A stretch of 58,678 nucleotides of DNA from Actinomycetes bacterium. GTDB lineage: Bacteria > Actinomycetota > CALGFH01. The stretch is from assembly GCA_030146615.1 (NCBI GenBank), contig JASLBL010000245.1, positions 1-58,678 of the forward strand, read 5' to 3'. Both the position numbers and the translations under genes were made by a program. The notes beneath the pieces are model-generated. The model was not told where the DNA came from, ran no database searches, and saw only the letters and a program-made list of their open reading frames with translations. Shown here piece by piece: positions 25,416 through 34,047 of this stretch; position 1 is the first letter of the stretch; every line of letters starts with the position of its first letter.

Positions 25416-26174
25416 TCAGCCTCCCAGCTTCTTCATCAGGTCGAGCACCTTCTCGGCGGTCGGGTTGGCCATCTCGTCGACGATGCGGCCGTCGACCAGG
25501 AACAGCACGTGGTCGGAGAAGGCGGCCGAGTTCGGGTCGTGGGTGACCATCACGATGGTCTGGCCGTACTCGTCGACCGAGCGGCGCATGAAGCCGAGCA
25601 GCTCGGTGCCGGAGGCCGAGTCGAGGTTGCCGGTGGGCTCGTCGGCGAACACGATCGCCGGCTTGGAGGCCAGCGCCCGGGCCGCGGCCACCCGCTGCTG
25701 CTGGCCGCCGGACAGCTCGGCCGGCTTGTGGCTCAGCCGCTCACGCAACCCGACGGCGTCGATCACCCGGTCGACCCAGGCCCGGTCGGGCTTGCGGCCG
25801 GCGATGGCCAGGGGCAGCTCGACGTTCTCGGCCGCGGTCAGGGTCGGGAGCAGGTTGAAGGCCTGGAACACGAAGCCGACCTTGTCCCGGCGGAGCAGGG
25901 TCAGCTGCTTCTCGGACAGCTTGCTGAGCTCGACGTCGCCGATGAAGATCTGCCCGGAGGTGATCCGGTCCAGCCCGGCCAGACAATGCATCAAGGTCGA
26001 CTTGCCGGAACCGGACGGGCCCATGATGGCGGTGAAGCGGCCGCTCGGGAACTCGACCGAGACGTTGTCGAGCGCGCGGACCTCGGTCTGGCCCTGGCCG
26101 TAGATCTTGGTCGCCTGGACGGCCCGCGCGGCCAGCGTCTCGGTGGTGTCGCCGGGCACGGTGGCAGCTGACAT
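25416..26174 (-). CDS. MacB/LolD-type ABC transporter ATP-binding protein
   Basis: A 252-residue ATPase with Walker A GPSGSGKST, Q-loop region DKVGFVFQAFNLLP, signature LSGGQQQRVAAARAL, Walker B IVFADEPTGNLD and the switch His in VTHD. It powers the adjacent FtsX-type permease. ATG 26174 has GGGGAG about 9 bases upstream. It is the first gene of a long minus-strand run that continues through pdxH and aceB. A 135-bp region separates it from the divergent ROK gene and holds imperfect CGTCG/CGACG repeats near 26250-26275. Confidence 0.94.
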   Translation of the reverse strand: MSAATVPGDTTETLAARAVQATKIYGQGQTEVRALDNVSVEFPSGRFTAIMGPSGSGKSTLMHCLAGLDRITSGQIFIGDVELSKLSEKQLTLLRRDKVGFVFQAFNLLPTLTAAENVELPLAIAGRKPDRAWVDRVIDAVGLRERLSHKPAELSGGQQQRVAAARALASKPAIVFADEPTGNLDSASGTELLGFMRRSVDEYGQTIVMVTHDPNSAAFSDHVLFLVDGRIVDEMANPTAEKVLDLMKKLGG

Positions 26175-26309
26175 GGGATGGCTCCCCTTCTCTCTTCCTC
26201 GTCTTTGCTTGCTTTCGTCGCGAGCCTACGCGACCGCGCAAGCGGATTCGTCGGCCACGACGCCGATTCCGCTCTCCACCTTTCGGAGGATGCTGGCATC
26301 ATCCGGGTC

Positions 26310-27293
26310 ATGCATACGGCAGGGGTGGACCTCGGCGGGACCAAGGTCCAAGGCGTGATCGTGGCCGACGACGGCACCAGACTCGGTGAGGCCAGGGGCA
26401 AGACCCCGGTGGAGGGCGGGCCGGCGGCCGTCGTGGCCGAGATCGCCGGGGTGGTCAAGGCGGCCGCCAAGAGCGCCAAGGTGCCGGTGAGCAAGCTGGC
26501 CGGGGTCGGGATCGGCTCGCCGGGGCGGGTCGACCAGGCCACCGGCGACCTGTTCGGGGCGGCCAACCTCCCCGGCTTCGGGCAGCCGGTGCCGCTGGGG
26601 GCGATGGTCGCCAGCACCCTCGGGATCAAGCGGGTGGTGGTCGACAACGACGTGGTCGTGGCCACCCTGGCCGAGCACCGCCTCGGCGCCGGCCGCGGCT
26701 ACGACGACCTCCTGGTCGTGTTCGCCGGCTCCGGGGTCGGCGGCGCCCTGGTGCTGGGAGGCCAGCTGCGGGCCGGCGCCCACGGCGCCGCCGGCGAGAT
26801 CGGCCACGTGGTCGTGGTCGACGGCGGCGAGCTCTGCCCCTGCGGCCGCCGCGGCTGCATGGAGGCCTACGCCGGCCGGATCGCCCTGGAGCGGGCCGCC
26901 CGCGCCGCCGCCGCCGCCGGCCGCCCCACCGAGCTGCTGGCCATCCAGCAGCGCCTGCGCCGCCCCCGCATGAGCAGCGGCGTCTGGAAGGCCGCCCTCG
27001 ACGCCGGCGACCCCCTGGCCCACGAGCTGATCGACCGGGCCGTCGAGGCCCTCGGCGCCGCCATCGCCTCGGCCGTCAACCTGGTCGACGTCCAGGCCGT
27101 CCTGATCGGCGGCGGCCTCGGCGACAAGCTCGGCGAGCCGTTCGTCCGCCGCATCGAGACGGCCATGATCCCCCACCTGTTCCTGGCCCCCTCCCAGGTG
27201 GCGGTCCGCCTGGGCGAGCTCGGCGACTACGCCGGGGCCATGGGCGCGGCCCTGCTCCTGTCCGAGAACGGTCAGGCGGCGGCCAGGCGGTAG
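26310..27293 (+). CDS. ROK family sugar kinase (glucokinase-like)
   Basis: A 327-residue ROK protein without the DNA-binding domain of ROK repressors, so a kinase. It has the phosphate-binding DLGGTKVQG, VDNDVVVATLAEHRLGAG, GSGVGGALVLGG, the EIGHVVV catalytic region and the zinc motif CPCGRRGCMEAY. Such kinases phosphorylate glucose or other hexoses with ATP. ATG 26310 is the first start that keeps the full N-terminal strand. Its last 22 bp overlap tail-to-tail with the sugar dehydrogenase gene, which may also handle glucose. Confidence 0.9.
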   Translation: MHTAGVDLGGTKVQGVIVADDGTRLGEARGKTPVEGGPAAVVAEIAGVVKAAAKSAKVPVSKLAGVGIGSPGRVDQATGDLFGAANLPGFGQPVPLGAMVASTLGIKRVVVDNDVVVATLAEHRLGAGRGYDDLLVVFAGSGVGGALVLGGQLRAGAHGAAGEIGHVVVVDGGELCPCGRRGCMEAYAGRIALERAARAAAAAGRPTELLAIQQRLRRPRMSSGVWKAALDAGDPLAHELIDRAVEALGAAIASAVNLVDVQAVLIGGGLGDKLGEPFVRRIETAMIPHLFLAPSQVAVRLGELGDYAGAMGAALLLSENGQAAARR

Positions 27294-28513
27294 ACCTCGC
27301 CCCCGAGGGAGAGAGCGTAGAGCTCGCCGCTGGCGTCGACGCCGAAGGAGCTCAGGCCGGGGACGCTCAGGCCGAGGTCACGCTGCTCGGCGACCTTGCC
27401 GTCGCGGACCCGGGCCGCCCGGACCCAGCCGGCGCAGTAGTCGCCGTAGAGGTAGGCGCCGCGCAGGCCGCCGATGCGCCGGCCGCGGTAGACGAAGCCG
27501 CCGATCACGGTGCATGCCCCGCCGGCCCGGCCGTACTCGATCACCGGGTCGACGGCGCCGGGGGGCCGCTCGCCGCCGTTGTAGGCGTGGCGGCCCTCGC
27601 GGCGGTTCCAGCCGTAGTTGCGGCCACCCGACCCGGCCGGCTCGTAGTCGACCTCCTCGTAGGCGTTCTGGCCGACGTCGCCGATCCACAGGTCGCCGGT
27701 GGCGGCGTCGAACGAGAAGCGCCACGGGTTGCGCAGCCCGTAGGCCCAGATCTCGGGGCGGGCGCCCTCGCGGTCCACGAACGGGTTGTCGGACGGGACG
27801 CGGTAGGGCCGCCCCCCGCCCGGCCGCGGGTCGATCCGGAGGATCTTGCCGAGCAGGCTGCCCAGCGACTGGCCGTTGCCCTCGGGGTCGCCGCCGCCTC
27901 CGCCGTCCCCGAAGGCCAGGTACAGCCGCCGGTCGGGGCCGAAGGCGAGCTGGCCGCCGTTGTGGTTGCCGAACGGGTCGTCGATCTGGAGCACCGAGCG
28001 CTCGGAGCCCGGGTCGGCCCGCTGGCCCTGCATGGCCAGCTCGGAGACCTGGTGGTCGCCCGACCGGTCGGTGTAGTGGAGGTACAGGTAGCGGCCGTTG
28101 GGCGAGAACGCCAGACCGAGCAGCCCCTGCTCCCCGCCGGCGGTGACCTTGTCGGAGATGTCCAGGACCGGGGTCGGGTCGAGCCGGCCGCCGCGGATCG
28201 CCCGCACCCTCCCCACCTGCTCGACCACGTACAGGGTGCGCTCCCCCGGCCGGATGGCCATGGCCACCGGCTGGGCCAGCTGGGCCACCCTGACCAGCCG
28301 GACCTTGGCCGCCCGGAACTGGGCGCTGGAGGCGGCCTGGGGCGCGGCCGTGGTCGAGGGCGCCTCGGTGGTCGAGGGCAGCAGCGTGGTCGAGCTGACG
28401 CTGGTCGTCGGCGCGGCCTGCGGGTCGGGGTCGCCGCCGGAGCAGGCGGCGGCCGCCACGGCGAGCACGAGGAGCGCGGCAGGGCCGCGGAGGGTTCGGC
28501 GCATGGCCGACAT
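27272..28513 (-). CDS. PQQ-type glucose/sorbosone dehydrogenase lipoprotein
   Basis: A 413-residue lipoprotein: signal peptide and lipobox ending AVAAAAC, a Ser/Thr/Pro linker of about 40 residues, then a six-bladed propeller of the glucose/sorbosone dehydrogenase family. Blade motifs include GEQGLLGLAFSPNG, GNHNGGQLAFGPD, YLAFGDGGGGGDPEGNGQ, YGLRNPWRFSFD and GDVGQNAYEEVDY. These enzymes oxidise aldose sugars with PQQ outside the membrane. The start may be ATG 28513 or 28504, three residues apart. The 3' end overlaps the ROK kinase gene. No PQQ synthesis genes are in the window. Confidence 0.88.
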   Translation of the reverse strand: MSAMRRTLRGPAALLVLAVAAAACSGGDPDPQAAPTTSVSSTTLLPSTTEAPSTTAAPQAASSAQFRAAKVRLVRVAQLAQPVAMAIRPGERTLYVVEQVGRVRAIRGGRLDPTPVLDISDKVTAGGEQGLLGLAFSPNGRYLYLHYTDRSGDHQVSELAMQGQRADPGSERSVLQIDDPFGNHNGGQLAFGPDRRLYLAFGDGGGGGDPEGNGQSLGSLLGKILRIDPRPGGGRPYRVPSDNPFVDREGARPEIWAYGLRNPWRFSFDAATGDLWIGDVGQNAYEEVDYEPAGSGGRNYGWNRREGRHAYNGGERPPGAVDPVIEYGRAGGACTVIGGFVYRGRRIGGLRGAYLYGDYCAGWVRAARVRDGKVAEQRDLGLSVPGLSSFGVDASGELYALSLGGEVYRLAAA

Positions 28514-28547
28514 TCTCGTCGGCCCGGGCGAAGTTTGCTCGCCGGCG

Positions 28548-29003
28548 CTACCGGAGTCGGCCCCGCAGCCACAGCGAGGCCCGGGTGGGCTGTACGGTCT
28601 CGGCGACCACCTCGAGCAGCTCGGTGTGCAGGGGCGTCCAGGTCGACCTGGTCGCGCAGGCGGGCCACGAACGCCTCGACGGTCCGGGCGGCGTCGTAGC
28701 GACGGCGGTTGAAGCGGCGGTCGACCACCGCTTGGACCCGTCGCCGGGCCGGCTGGAACATCGCCGCGACGGCCAGGGTAGGCCCGGCCACCGCCCAGCT
28801 CGGCGGCCGGTCGCCCAGGCCACCGAAGACCAGGAACCGGTGCACCGTCCCGGCGGCCGCCCAGAGCAGGTTGGTCAGGGCGGTGCAGGCGGTGATCGCG
28901 CGCAGCTCGGGCCGGCCGAGCACGAACCGAGCCCCTCGGCGAGCTCGCGGCGCAGCCCGGCGCGGGCGGGCGCCGCCGGCGGGGAGGGTGCACGGGCGGT
29001 CAT
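28548..29003 (-). pseudogene. chimeric remnant: MFS transporter fragment joined to a sensor-protein tail
   Basis: Read on the minus strand from 29003 the translation is MTARAPSPPAAPARAGLRRE with LAEGL, then a lost base near 28921 shifts to FVLGRPELRAITACTALTNL, a mid-MFS-transporter segment. It runs on without a stop into GGLGDRPPSWAVAGPTLAVA and QPARRRVQAVVDRRFNRRRY, the conserved C-terminal part of a class of actinobacterial membrane sensor proteins. An extra base in a G-run (28631-28634) then shifts to the frame giving HTELLEVVAETVQPTRASLW up to TAG. Two frameshifts and the fusion of unrelated pieces mark it as dead sequence. Confidence 0.6.
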
Positions 29004-29085
29004 CCGCCCCCAGCCTTCCCGTCGCTCGGGAGCGCCGGCAACTCCCCCGCCGGGCCGCGGGACCCGGCTGGCGCCGGGCCGGGTG

Positions 29086-29601
29086 TCAGCGGGGGCGGGT
29101 GGGGAGGGCCACGCCTATGCGGATCAGCAGGCGCTGGACGCGGCGGTCGATGGCGTCGCGGATGCAGCGGACCGCGTCGGGGCCTTTGCCCCTCGGGTCG
29201 TCGATGCACCAGTCCTCGGTCCGCCGGCCCTCGGTGAGGTTGTCCTGGCCGTAGCCCATGACGACGACCAGCTCGGCCCCGTCGAGCAGCGCCGCCGACG
29301 GCCGCTCGGAGACGAGCCGGCCCAGGTCGACGCCCAGCTCGGCCAGGGAGGCGGCGACCGCCGGGTCGGGGTCGACGGTGGCCGGGCTGGCCGAGACGGC
29401 CCGCACGCGGCCCTTGGAGCGGTGGGCGAGCAGGGCGGCGGCGATGCGGCTACGGCCGTCGTCGGCGACCCCGAGGAAGACCACCACCCGGGCCGGGCGC
29501 GCTCCCGGCCGCCCGTTCCCGCCGCCTGGGACGGCGACCAGCCGTGGCGGGATCCCCGCTCGATCACTGGCCGCCGCGGCCCCCGACCCCGTTCCGCTCA
29601 T
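29086..29601 (-). CDS. arsenate reductase/LMW phosphatase-like protein lacking all catalytic cysteines
   Basis: A 171-residue protein that aligns by eye with thioredoxin-coupled ArsC and low-molecular-weight tyrosine phosphatases: VVVFLGVADDGRSRIAAALL at the P-loop, ELVVVMGYGQDNL, and DWCIDDPRGKGPDAVRCIRD. The P-loop Cys is Gly (G-V-A-D-D-G-R in place of C-x5-R), and the resolving Cys residues after the VVVMG strand are also gone. The P-loop Arg and the DDP aspartate remain. It should not reduce arsenate. It may be a binding or regulatory relic, or a decaying gene beside a pseudogene. ATG 29601 is the chosen start; GTG codons 6-9 bases upstream are alternatives. Confidence 0.65.
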   Translation of the reverse strand: MSGTGSGAAAASDRAGIPPRLVAVPGGGNGRPGARPARVVVFLGVADDGRSRIAAALLAHRSKGRVRAVSASPATVDPDPAVAASLAELGVDLGRLVSERPSAALLDGAELVVVMGYGQDNLTEGRRTEDWCIDDPRGKGPDAVRCIRDAIDRRVQRLLIRIGVALPTRPR

Positions 29602-29755
29602 TTCCACCACCGCCCAGCGACGTAGGCATGTACCTAAGAAGACGCCACAGCAGGGGTCCAGGTTCCATGCTGATCTACGCAGATGCTGTCATTTCGGTGA
29701 CACCGGACCCGTCGCAAGGTTGTCGGCTGCCGGGGGCGGCTGCTGTAGTACCCGG

Positions 29756-30931
29756 ATGCGAAGGTTCGGGGTCGAGGAGCGCCGGGCCCGGCTCGGCCTG
29801 CGCCACCACCTGGCCGACACGGCCAAGGCGGGCGTGGTCGAGGCCGCCCGCGACCTGGTCGGCCTGCACGCCACCGACCCGGCGACCGTCTACCTGGCCG
29901 CCCGGGCCCGGATGCGCGACCCCCAGGTCGCGGCCGTCGAGCAGGCCCTGTACGAGGACCGGGTGCTGGTGCGGCTCCTTGGCATGCGCCGGACCATGTT
30001 TGTCGAGCCAGTCGAGCTGATGGGGGTGGTGCAGGCCGCCTGCACCGACGCCATCGCGGTGCAGCAGCGGCGCCTGCTGGTCGACCTGGTCGCCCGGGCC
30101 GGGCTGGCCGAGGACCCGCCCACCTGGGTCGAGGAGGTGGAGAAGGTCGCGGTCAAGGCGCTGGAGGCCCGGGGCGGTGGGGCCACCGCCGCCGAGCTCG
30201 CCAGGGACGACCTGCGCCTCGCTCAGCAGATCGTGCTCGCCGAGGGCAAGTCGTACGAGGGCCGCCAGAGCGTGGTCTCGCGCATCCTGCTGCTGCTGGC
30301 CGCCGAGGGCCGGATCGTCCGCGGCCGCCCCCGCGGTTCCTGGGTCAGCGGCCAGTACCGCTGGTCGCTGGTGGAGGCCTGGCTGCCCGACGGCGTTCCC
30401 GCCTGGTCGCTCCAGGAGGCCCAGGTCGAGCTGGTCGGCCGCTGGCTCCGGGGGTTCGGGCCGGCCACGATCGCCGACGTGAAGTGGTGGACCGGGCTGC
30501 CCATGGGCCAGGTCCGCCGGGCCGTCGCCGAGGCCGGCGCGGTCGAGGTCGACCTGGACGGCACCCCCGGGCTGGCCCTGGCCGACGACCTCGACCCGGT
30601 GCCGGCGCCCCAGCCGTGGGTGGCCCTGCTGCCCTCGCTCGACCCGACGACCATGGGCTGGGCCGGCCGCGACTTCTACCTCGGCCCGCACCGCCAGGTG
30701 CTGTTCGACCGCAACGGCAACGCCGGTCCGGCCATCTGGTGGGACGGCCGCGTCGTCGGCGGCTGGGCCCAGCGGGCGAGCGGGGAGATCGTCCTGCGCC
30801 TGCTCGAGGACGTCGGCGCCGACGCGGCCGCGGCCGTCGAGGCCGAGGCGGCCCGCCTGGCCGACTGGCTCGGCCCGATCCGGATCACCCCACGCTTCCG
30901 CACCCCGCTGGAGCGCGAGCTGTCCGCCTGA
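29756..30931 (+). CDS. winged-helix DNA-binding protein, AlkZ/YcaQ-like (HTH_42)
   Basis: A 391-residue protein of the HTH_42 superfamily, three winged-helix units plus a beta-barrel. The N-terminal ARDLVGLHATDPATVYLAAR segment, the MRRTMFVEP strand and WLRGFGPATIADVKWWTGLP are typical. Relatives AlkZ and YcaQ are DNA glycosylases that open bulky or crosslinked lesions and use a Gln-x-Gln or Gln-x-Asp motif; at the equivalent GLxAx spot this protein has His-x-Thr. ATG 29756 starts the conserved domain. The VOC gene follows after 21 bp. DNA repair or antibiotic self-protection is possible, but many family members are uncharacterised. Confidence 0.8.
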   Translation: MRRFGVEERRARLGLRHHLADTAKAGVVEAARDLVGLHATDPATVYLAARARMRDPQVAAVEQALYEDRVLVRLLGMRRTMFVEPVELMGVVQAACTDAIAVQQRRLLVDLVARAGLAEDPPTWVEEVEKVAVKALEARGGGATAAELARDDLRLAQQIVLAEGKSYEGRQSVVSRILLLLAAEGRIVRGRPRGSWVSGQYRWSLVEAWLPDGVPAWSLQEAQVELVGRWLRGFGPATIADVKWWTGLPMGQVRRAVAEAGAVEVDLDGTPGLALADDLDPVPAPQPWVALLPSLDPTTMGWAGRDFYLGPHRQVLFDRNGNAGPAIWWDGRVVGGWAQRASGEIVLRLLEDVGADAAAAVEAEAARLADWLGPIRITPRFRTPLERELSA

Positions 30932-30952
30932 CCTCGCCGAGGAGACCAGACC

Positions 30953-31765
30953 GTGAGCGAACGCGACGGGTTCCAGGCCGGCGTCCCCTGCTGGGTCGCG
31001 GCCGTCCTTCCCGACCCCGAGGCCGGGGTCGCCTTCTACACCGAGGTGTTCGGCTGGGAGGCGGCCGACATCATGCCGCCCGACGGGCCCGGCCGGTACT
31101 ACGTCTGCACCCTCGGCGGCCGCGCCGTCGCCGCCGTCGGCTCCGGCCGCGGCGGCCAGGCCCCGGACGTCCCCGCCTGGGGCACCTACATCTGGGTCGA
31201 CAGCGCCGACGCCACCGCCACCCAGGCCGCCGAGGCCGGCGGGAGCGTGCTCGCGGCCCCGTTCGACCTGCCCGACGCCGGCCGCCTGGCCGTCCTGGCC
31301 GACCCGGCCGGGGCCGTGTTCTGCGCCTTCGAACCGGGCCGGCTGCGGGGCGCCCAGGTCGTCAACCAGCCGGGAGCGTGGGCCATGAGCACCCTCGCCA
31401 CCCCCGACCCCGACAGCGCCGCGGCGTTCTACGGCTCCCTGTTCGGCTGGCAGGCCGACGCCATGGACTTCGGCGGGTTCACCGCCACCATGTGGCGCCT
31501 CCCCGGCTTCAAGGGCGGCGAACCCGGCCAGCCGGTCCCCGCCGACGTCGTCGGCGTGATGCTCCCCGAGGACCCCGGCGACCCCCCACCCCACTGGAGC
31601 ATCGACTTCTGGGTCACCCACGCCGACACCACCACCACCAAGGCCACCAACCTCGGCGCCAAGATCCTGGTCCCGCCCTTCGACGCCCCCACCGGCCGCA
31701 CCGGCATCCTCGCCGATCCCCAGGGCGCCACCTTCTCCCTGAGCACCGCACCAACCGGGCCCTAG
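30953..31765 (+). CDS. two-domain VOC (glyoxalase/dioxygenase-fold) protein
   Basis: A 270-residue protein with two vicinal-oxygen-chelate modules. Module 1 (about 10-125) has AGVAFYTEVFGWEA and GTYIWVDSADATA; module 2 (about 140-268) has DSAAAFYGSLFGWQADAMD and IDFWVTHADTTT. Each ends with an ADPQGA-type strand. Proteins of this type include hydroxylases, resistance proteins and many of unknown role. The GTG at 30953 has GAGGAG upstream. It probably shares a transcript with the winged-helix gene, which could mean a joint role in damage or drug defence. Confidence 0.82.
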   Translation: MSERDGFQAGVPCWVAAVLPDPEAGVAFYTEVFGWEAADIMPPDGPGRYYVCTLGGRAVAAVGSGRGGQAPDVPAWGTYIWVDSADATATQAAEAGGSVLAAPFDLPDAGRLAVLADPAGAVFCAFEPGRLRGAQVVNQPGAWAMSTLATPDPDSAAAFYGSLFGWQADAMDFGGFTATMWRLPGFKGGEPGQPVPADVVGVMLPEDPGDPPPHWSIDFWVTHADTTTTKATNLGAKILVPPFDAPTGRTGILADPQGATFSLSTAPTGP

Positions 31766-31789
31766 CGCCTCCGCGCGCAGCGGGTGCGC

Positions 31790-31963
31790 TCAGCCGCCGG
31801 TCGCGCCGCCCTCGTCGCTCCGCTCGGCCTCGGAGGACTTCACCTCCCGCTCCCGCTCGCGGGCCTTCTCCCCCTGCGCGACCTCCTGCTCTTCCTCACT
31901 CTCGACCCCACCAGCCGGCCGCTGCTCCTGCTCACCCCCGGCATGTGATTCCTGGTCGCTCAT
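31790..31963 (-). CDS. 57-residue highly charged small protein
   Basis: An ATG at 31963 with a strong GGAGGTGGAG ribosome site opens a 57-codon frame. It is almost wholly Glu, Gln, Arg, Lys, Ser and Gly (MSDQESHAGGEQEQRPAGG, then a central EKAREREREVK) with no hydrophobic core, so it is likely disordered or a single charged helix. It converges with the VOC gene, 24 bp apart. No family is recognised; the ribosome site and composition support a real gene. Confidence 0.55.
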   Translation of the reverse strand: MSDQESHAGGEQEQRPAGGVESEEEQEVAQGEKAREREREVKSSEAERSDEGGATGG

Positions 31964-32124
31964 CTCCACCTCCCGTGGTCGTGGCTCTTCGAGTTACCTG
32001 GTCGTGGCTCCCCAACCGTCCTGGCTGTGGCCTGTGGACAACGACCAGCACCATATCCGCCCGTGGCCTACGCTCCCCCTCCGGCGCCGGGCGTTCCCAT
32101 GCCCGGGCGTTCCGTCCTTCGGCG

Positions 32125-32337
32125 TTACAGCAGCACCTCGACCCCGGGCCAGCGGTCGGCGATGCGCCTGTCCCGGACACGCTGACGGTAGTGATCGACG
32201 GTGACCCGGCGGGGGTGCGGCGGCAGACGAGGTGGAGGTCAGGGCGACCTCGGCGTCGCGGGCCGGGTCGAGGCGGGCGGGGTCGAAGGAGGCCAGGTCG
32301 AGGTCGTCGCCTGGAACTGGGCCGGCGCTCGGCAAGG
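32125..32337 (-). pseudogene. possible small-gene remnant downstream of the sulfatase
   Basis: In the 374-bp stretch between the charged small protein and the sulfatase, two minus-strand frames look protein-like. The first reads PVPGDDLDLASFDPARLDPA; the second, in another frame, reads RRVTVDHYRQRVRDRRIADR and ends at TAA 32125. Together they resemble one short protein broken by a frameshift near 32230. I know no family for it. The remaining 31964-32124 shows nothing clear. Confidence 0.25.
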
Positions 32338-34047
32338 CTACGGGCAGCTCGTCCCGGCGCACTGTCTGGCCGCTCGCAGAGCTTGGGACAGGGGCGCGGT
32401 GTCGGGGTCGTTCGCGGGGACGCCATCGGCCAGGAGGTTGACCAGCTGGTAGGGGTCGGCCTGGAGGTTGTAGTACTCACGGAAGGTGACGGTGGCCGGG
32501 TTGGCGATGTCGTAGTACTCGCTGTACTGGTAGGCCGCCGTACGGATCGAGGCCCAGGTCGGGATGGTGCGGCTGTTGTTGGCGTCGTGCCAGTACTCGA
32601 TCAGGGCACGCTGGCGGGTGTGGCCGGAGAGGAGGTCGCGGCCGTCCAGGGTGGCGTGGGTCTGGGTGACGCCGGTCGCGGCCAGGATCGTCGGCAGGAC
32701 GTCGACGTGGGTGACCAGGCGGTCGTCGACGGCGCCGGCCGGGACCCGGCCCGGCCAGCGGAGCAGGAGCGGCACCTCCACGGCCTTGCGGTAGGGCAGG
32801 AACTTCTCGGTGGCCTTGTGCTCGCCCAGCAGGAAGCCGTTGTCGCTGGTGAAGATGACCAGGGTGTTGGCCAGCTCCCCGGTCGCCTGGAGGTGCCGCA
32901 TCAGCCGGTCGACCTGGTCGTCGACGGTGTACAGGGTCCGGACCATGGCCGTCCGGGTGGCCAGGGCCGCCGCCGGGGTCTGGTTCTGGCTGCGGACGAA
33001 CGGGGGCTTGTCGGCCCGGTCGGCCTCCATGTACGAGGGGTCCGGCTGATGGGCCGGGACCGTGACGCTGGCGTACCTGGGCTCGGCGATCGACGGGGCG
33101 TGCGGCGCCACCGGCGCCAGGTGGAGGTAGAACGGCCGGGCGTCGTCCCGGCGCTCGAAGTCGTCGACGTACTCGACGGCGCGGTCGAAGACGATCGTGG
33201 TCGAGTAGCCCTGGGACCGGCGCACGGTGCCGTCGAAGTTCATGTAGGCGTTCTCGTAGCCGCCCTTGAAGTAGGTCCAGCGGTCGAAGTGCGGCGCCTC
33301 GACGCTCAGGTCCAGCCAGTGCAGGAACTTGCCGGCGTGGCCGGTGAGGTAGCCGGCGTCGTGCAGGTACCGCTGGACGGTCAGATTCAGGTTGAACCCG
33401 AGCGTCTGCTGCTGGAACTGCCCGTTGTTGTGGACATACCGGCCACTCATCAGGCTGGCCCGGGACGGGCAGCAGCTCGGGGTCGACACGTACCCGTTGC
33501 GGAAGGTGGTGCCGCCGTCGACCAGCCACTGACGGACCTTGGGCAGGTACGGGGTCAAGTCGGCCCGCATGTCGTCGAGGTTGATCACCACCACGTTCGG
33601 GCGCCCGGACGAGGGCGGTCTGGTCGTGGTGGTCGGGGCCGTGCCCTGGACCAGCACGTAGGTGTAGCTGCCAGCCCCGCTGGCCGCCCAGACGCCCGAG
33701 TGGTAGGACACGCCGGCCTGGAGGCTGAGGGTGACGGACTTGGGGTTGGCGGCGGTCAGGTTCTCGCCCAGCTTCTGGCCGGTGGAGCTGTTGAAGACCG
33801 TGAAGCGCAGGTCGGCCGTGCCGGTCCAGGACAGCCGGAGCGTGCTCGGCCCGGTCTGCGGCACCGTGAAGTCGACCCGTCGCCACCTGGGTCCCTGCGT
33901 CCCCGAGGCGTCGGCGACCCCGGAGGAGAGCACCGTCTCCTCGGCCACCGCCCGGTCGGAGGAGACGAGCAGCACCGAGCCGATCATCGCCGCCACGATC
34001 AGGAGCGGCGCGACCGGGCCCCACCGTTTCCGCTGCTTGTCGGCCAT
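32338..34047 (-). CDS. secreted sulfatase
   Basis: A 569-residue exported protein. A signal peptide (LLIVAAMIGSVLLVSSDRAVA) is followed by a beta-sandwich like bacterial pre-peptidase C-terminal domains (about 35-135), a Thr/Pro linker and the sulfatase domain (about 150-560). The formylglycine motif C-x-P-S-R is present as CCPSR in STPSCCPSRASLMSGRY, with metal ligands in VVVINLDDMRAD and IFTSDNGFLLGEHK. It would cleave sulfate esters from sugars or glycans outside the cell. ATG 34047 begins the signal peptide. No formylglycine-generating enzyme gene is in the window. Confidence 0.9.
   Translation of the reverse strand: MADKQRKRWGPVAPLLIVAAMIGSVLLVSSDRAVAEETVLSSGVADASGTQGPRWRRVDFTVPQTGPSTLRLSWTGTADLRFTVFNSSTGQKLGENLTAANPKSVTLSLQAGVSYHSGVWAASGAGSYTYVLVQGTAPTTTTRPPSSGRPNVVVINLDDMRADLTPYLPKVRQWLVDGGTTFRNGYVSTPSCCPSRASLMSGRYVHNNGQFQQQTLGFNLNLTVQRYLHDAGYLTGHAGKFLHWLDLSVEAPHFDRWTYFKGGYENAYMNFDGTVRRSQGYSTTIVFDRAVEYVDDFERRDDARPFYLHLAPVAPHAPSIAEPRYASVTVPAHQPDPSYMEADRADKPPFVRSQNQTPAAALATRTAMVRTLYTVDDQVDRLMRHLQATGELANTLVIFTSDNGFLLGEHKATEKFLPYRKAVEVPLLLRWPGRVPAGAVDDRLVTHVDVLPTILAATGVTQTHATLDGRDLLSGHTRQRALIEYWHDANNSRTIPTWASIRTAAYQYSEYYDIANPATVTFREYYNLQADPYQLVNLLADGVPANDPDTAPLSQALRAARQCAGTSCP

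Noticed and set aside
22138..26103. A very long plus-strand open frame across pdxH and the ABC exporter genes
   Set aside because: It is antisense to well-conserved genes, is low-complexity Arg/Gly/Pro/Ala and reflects GC-rich codon bias only.
32004..32452. Several plus-strand short open frames between 32.0 and 32.45 kb
   Set aside because: No ribosome sites and random-looking Arg/Pro-rich translation.
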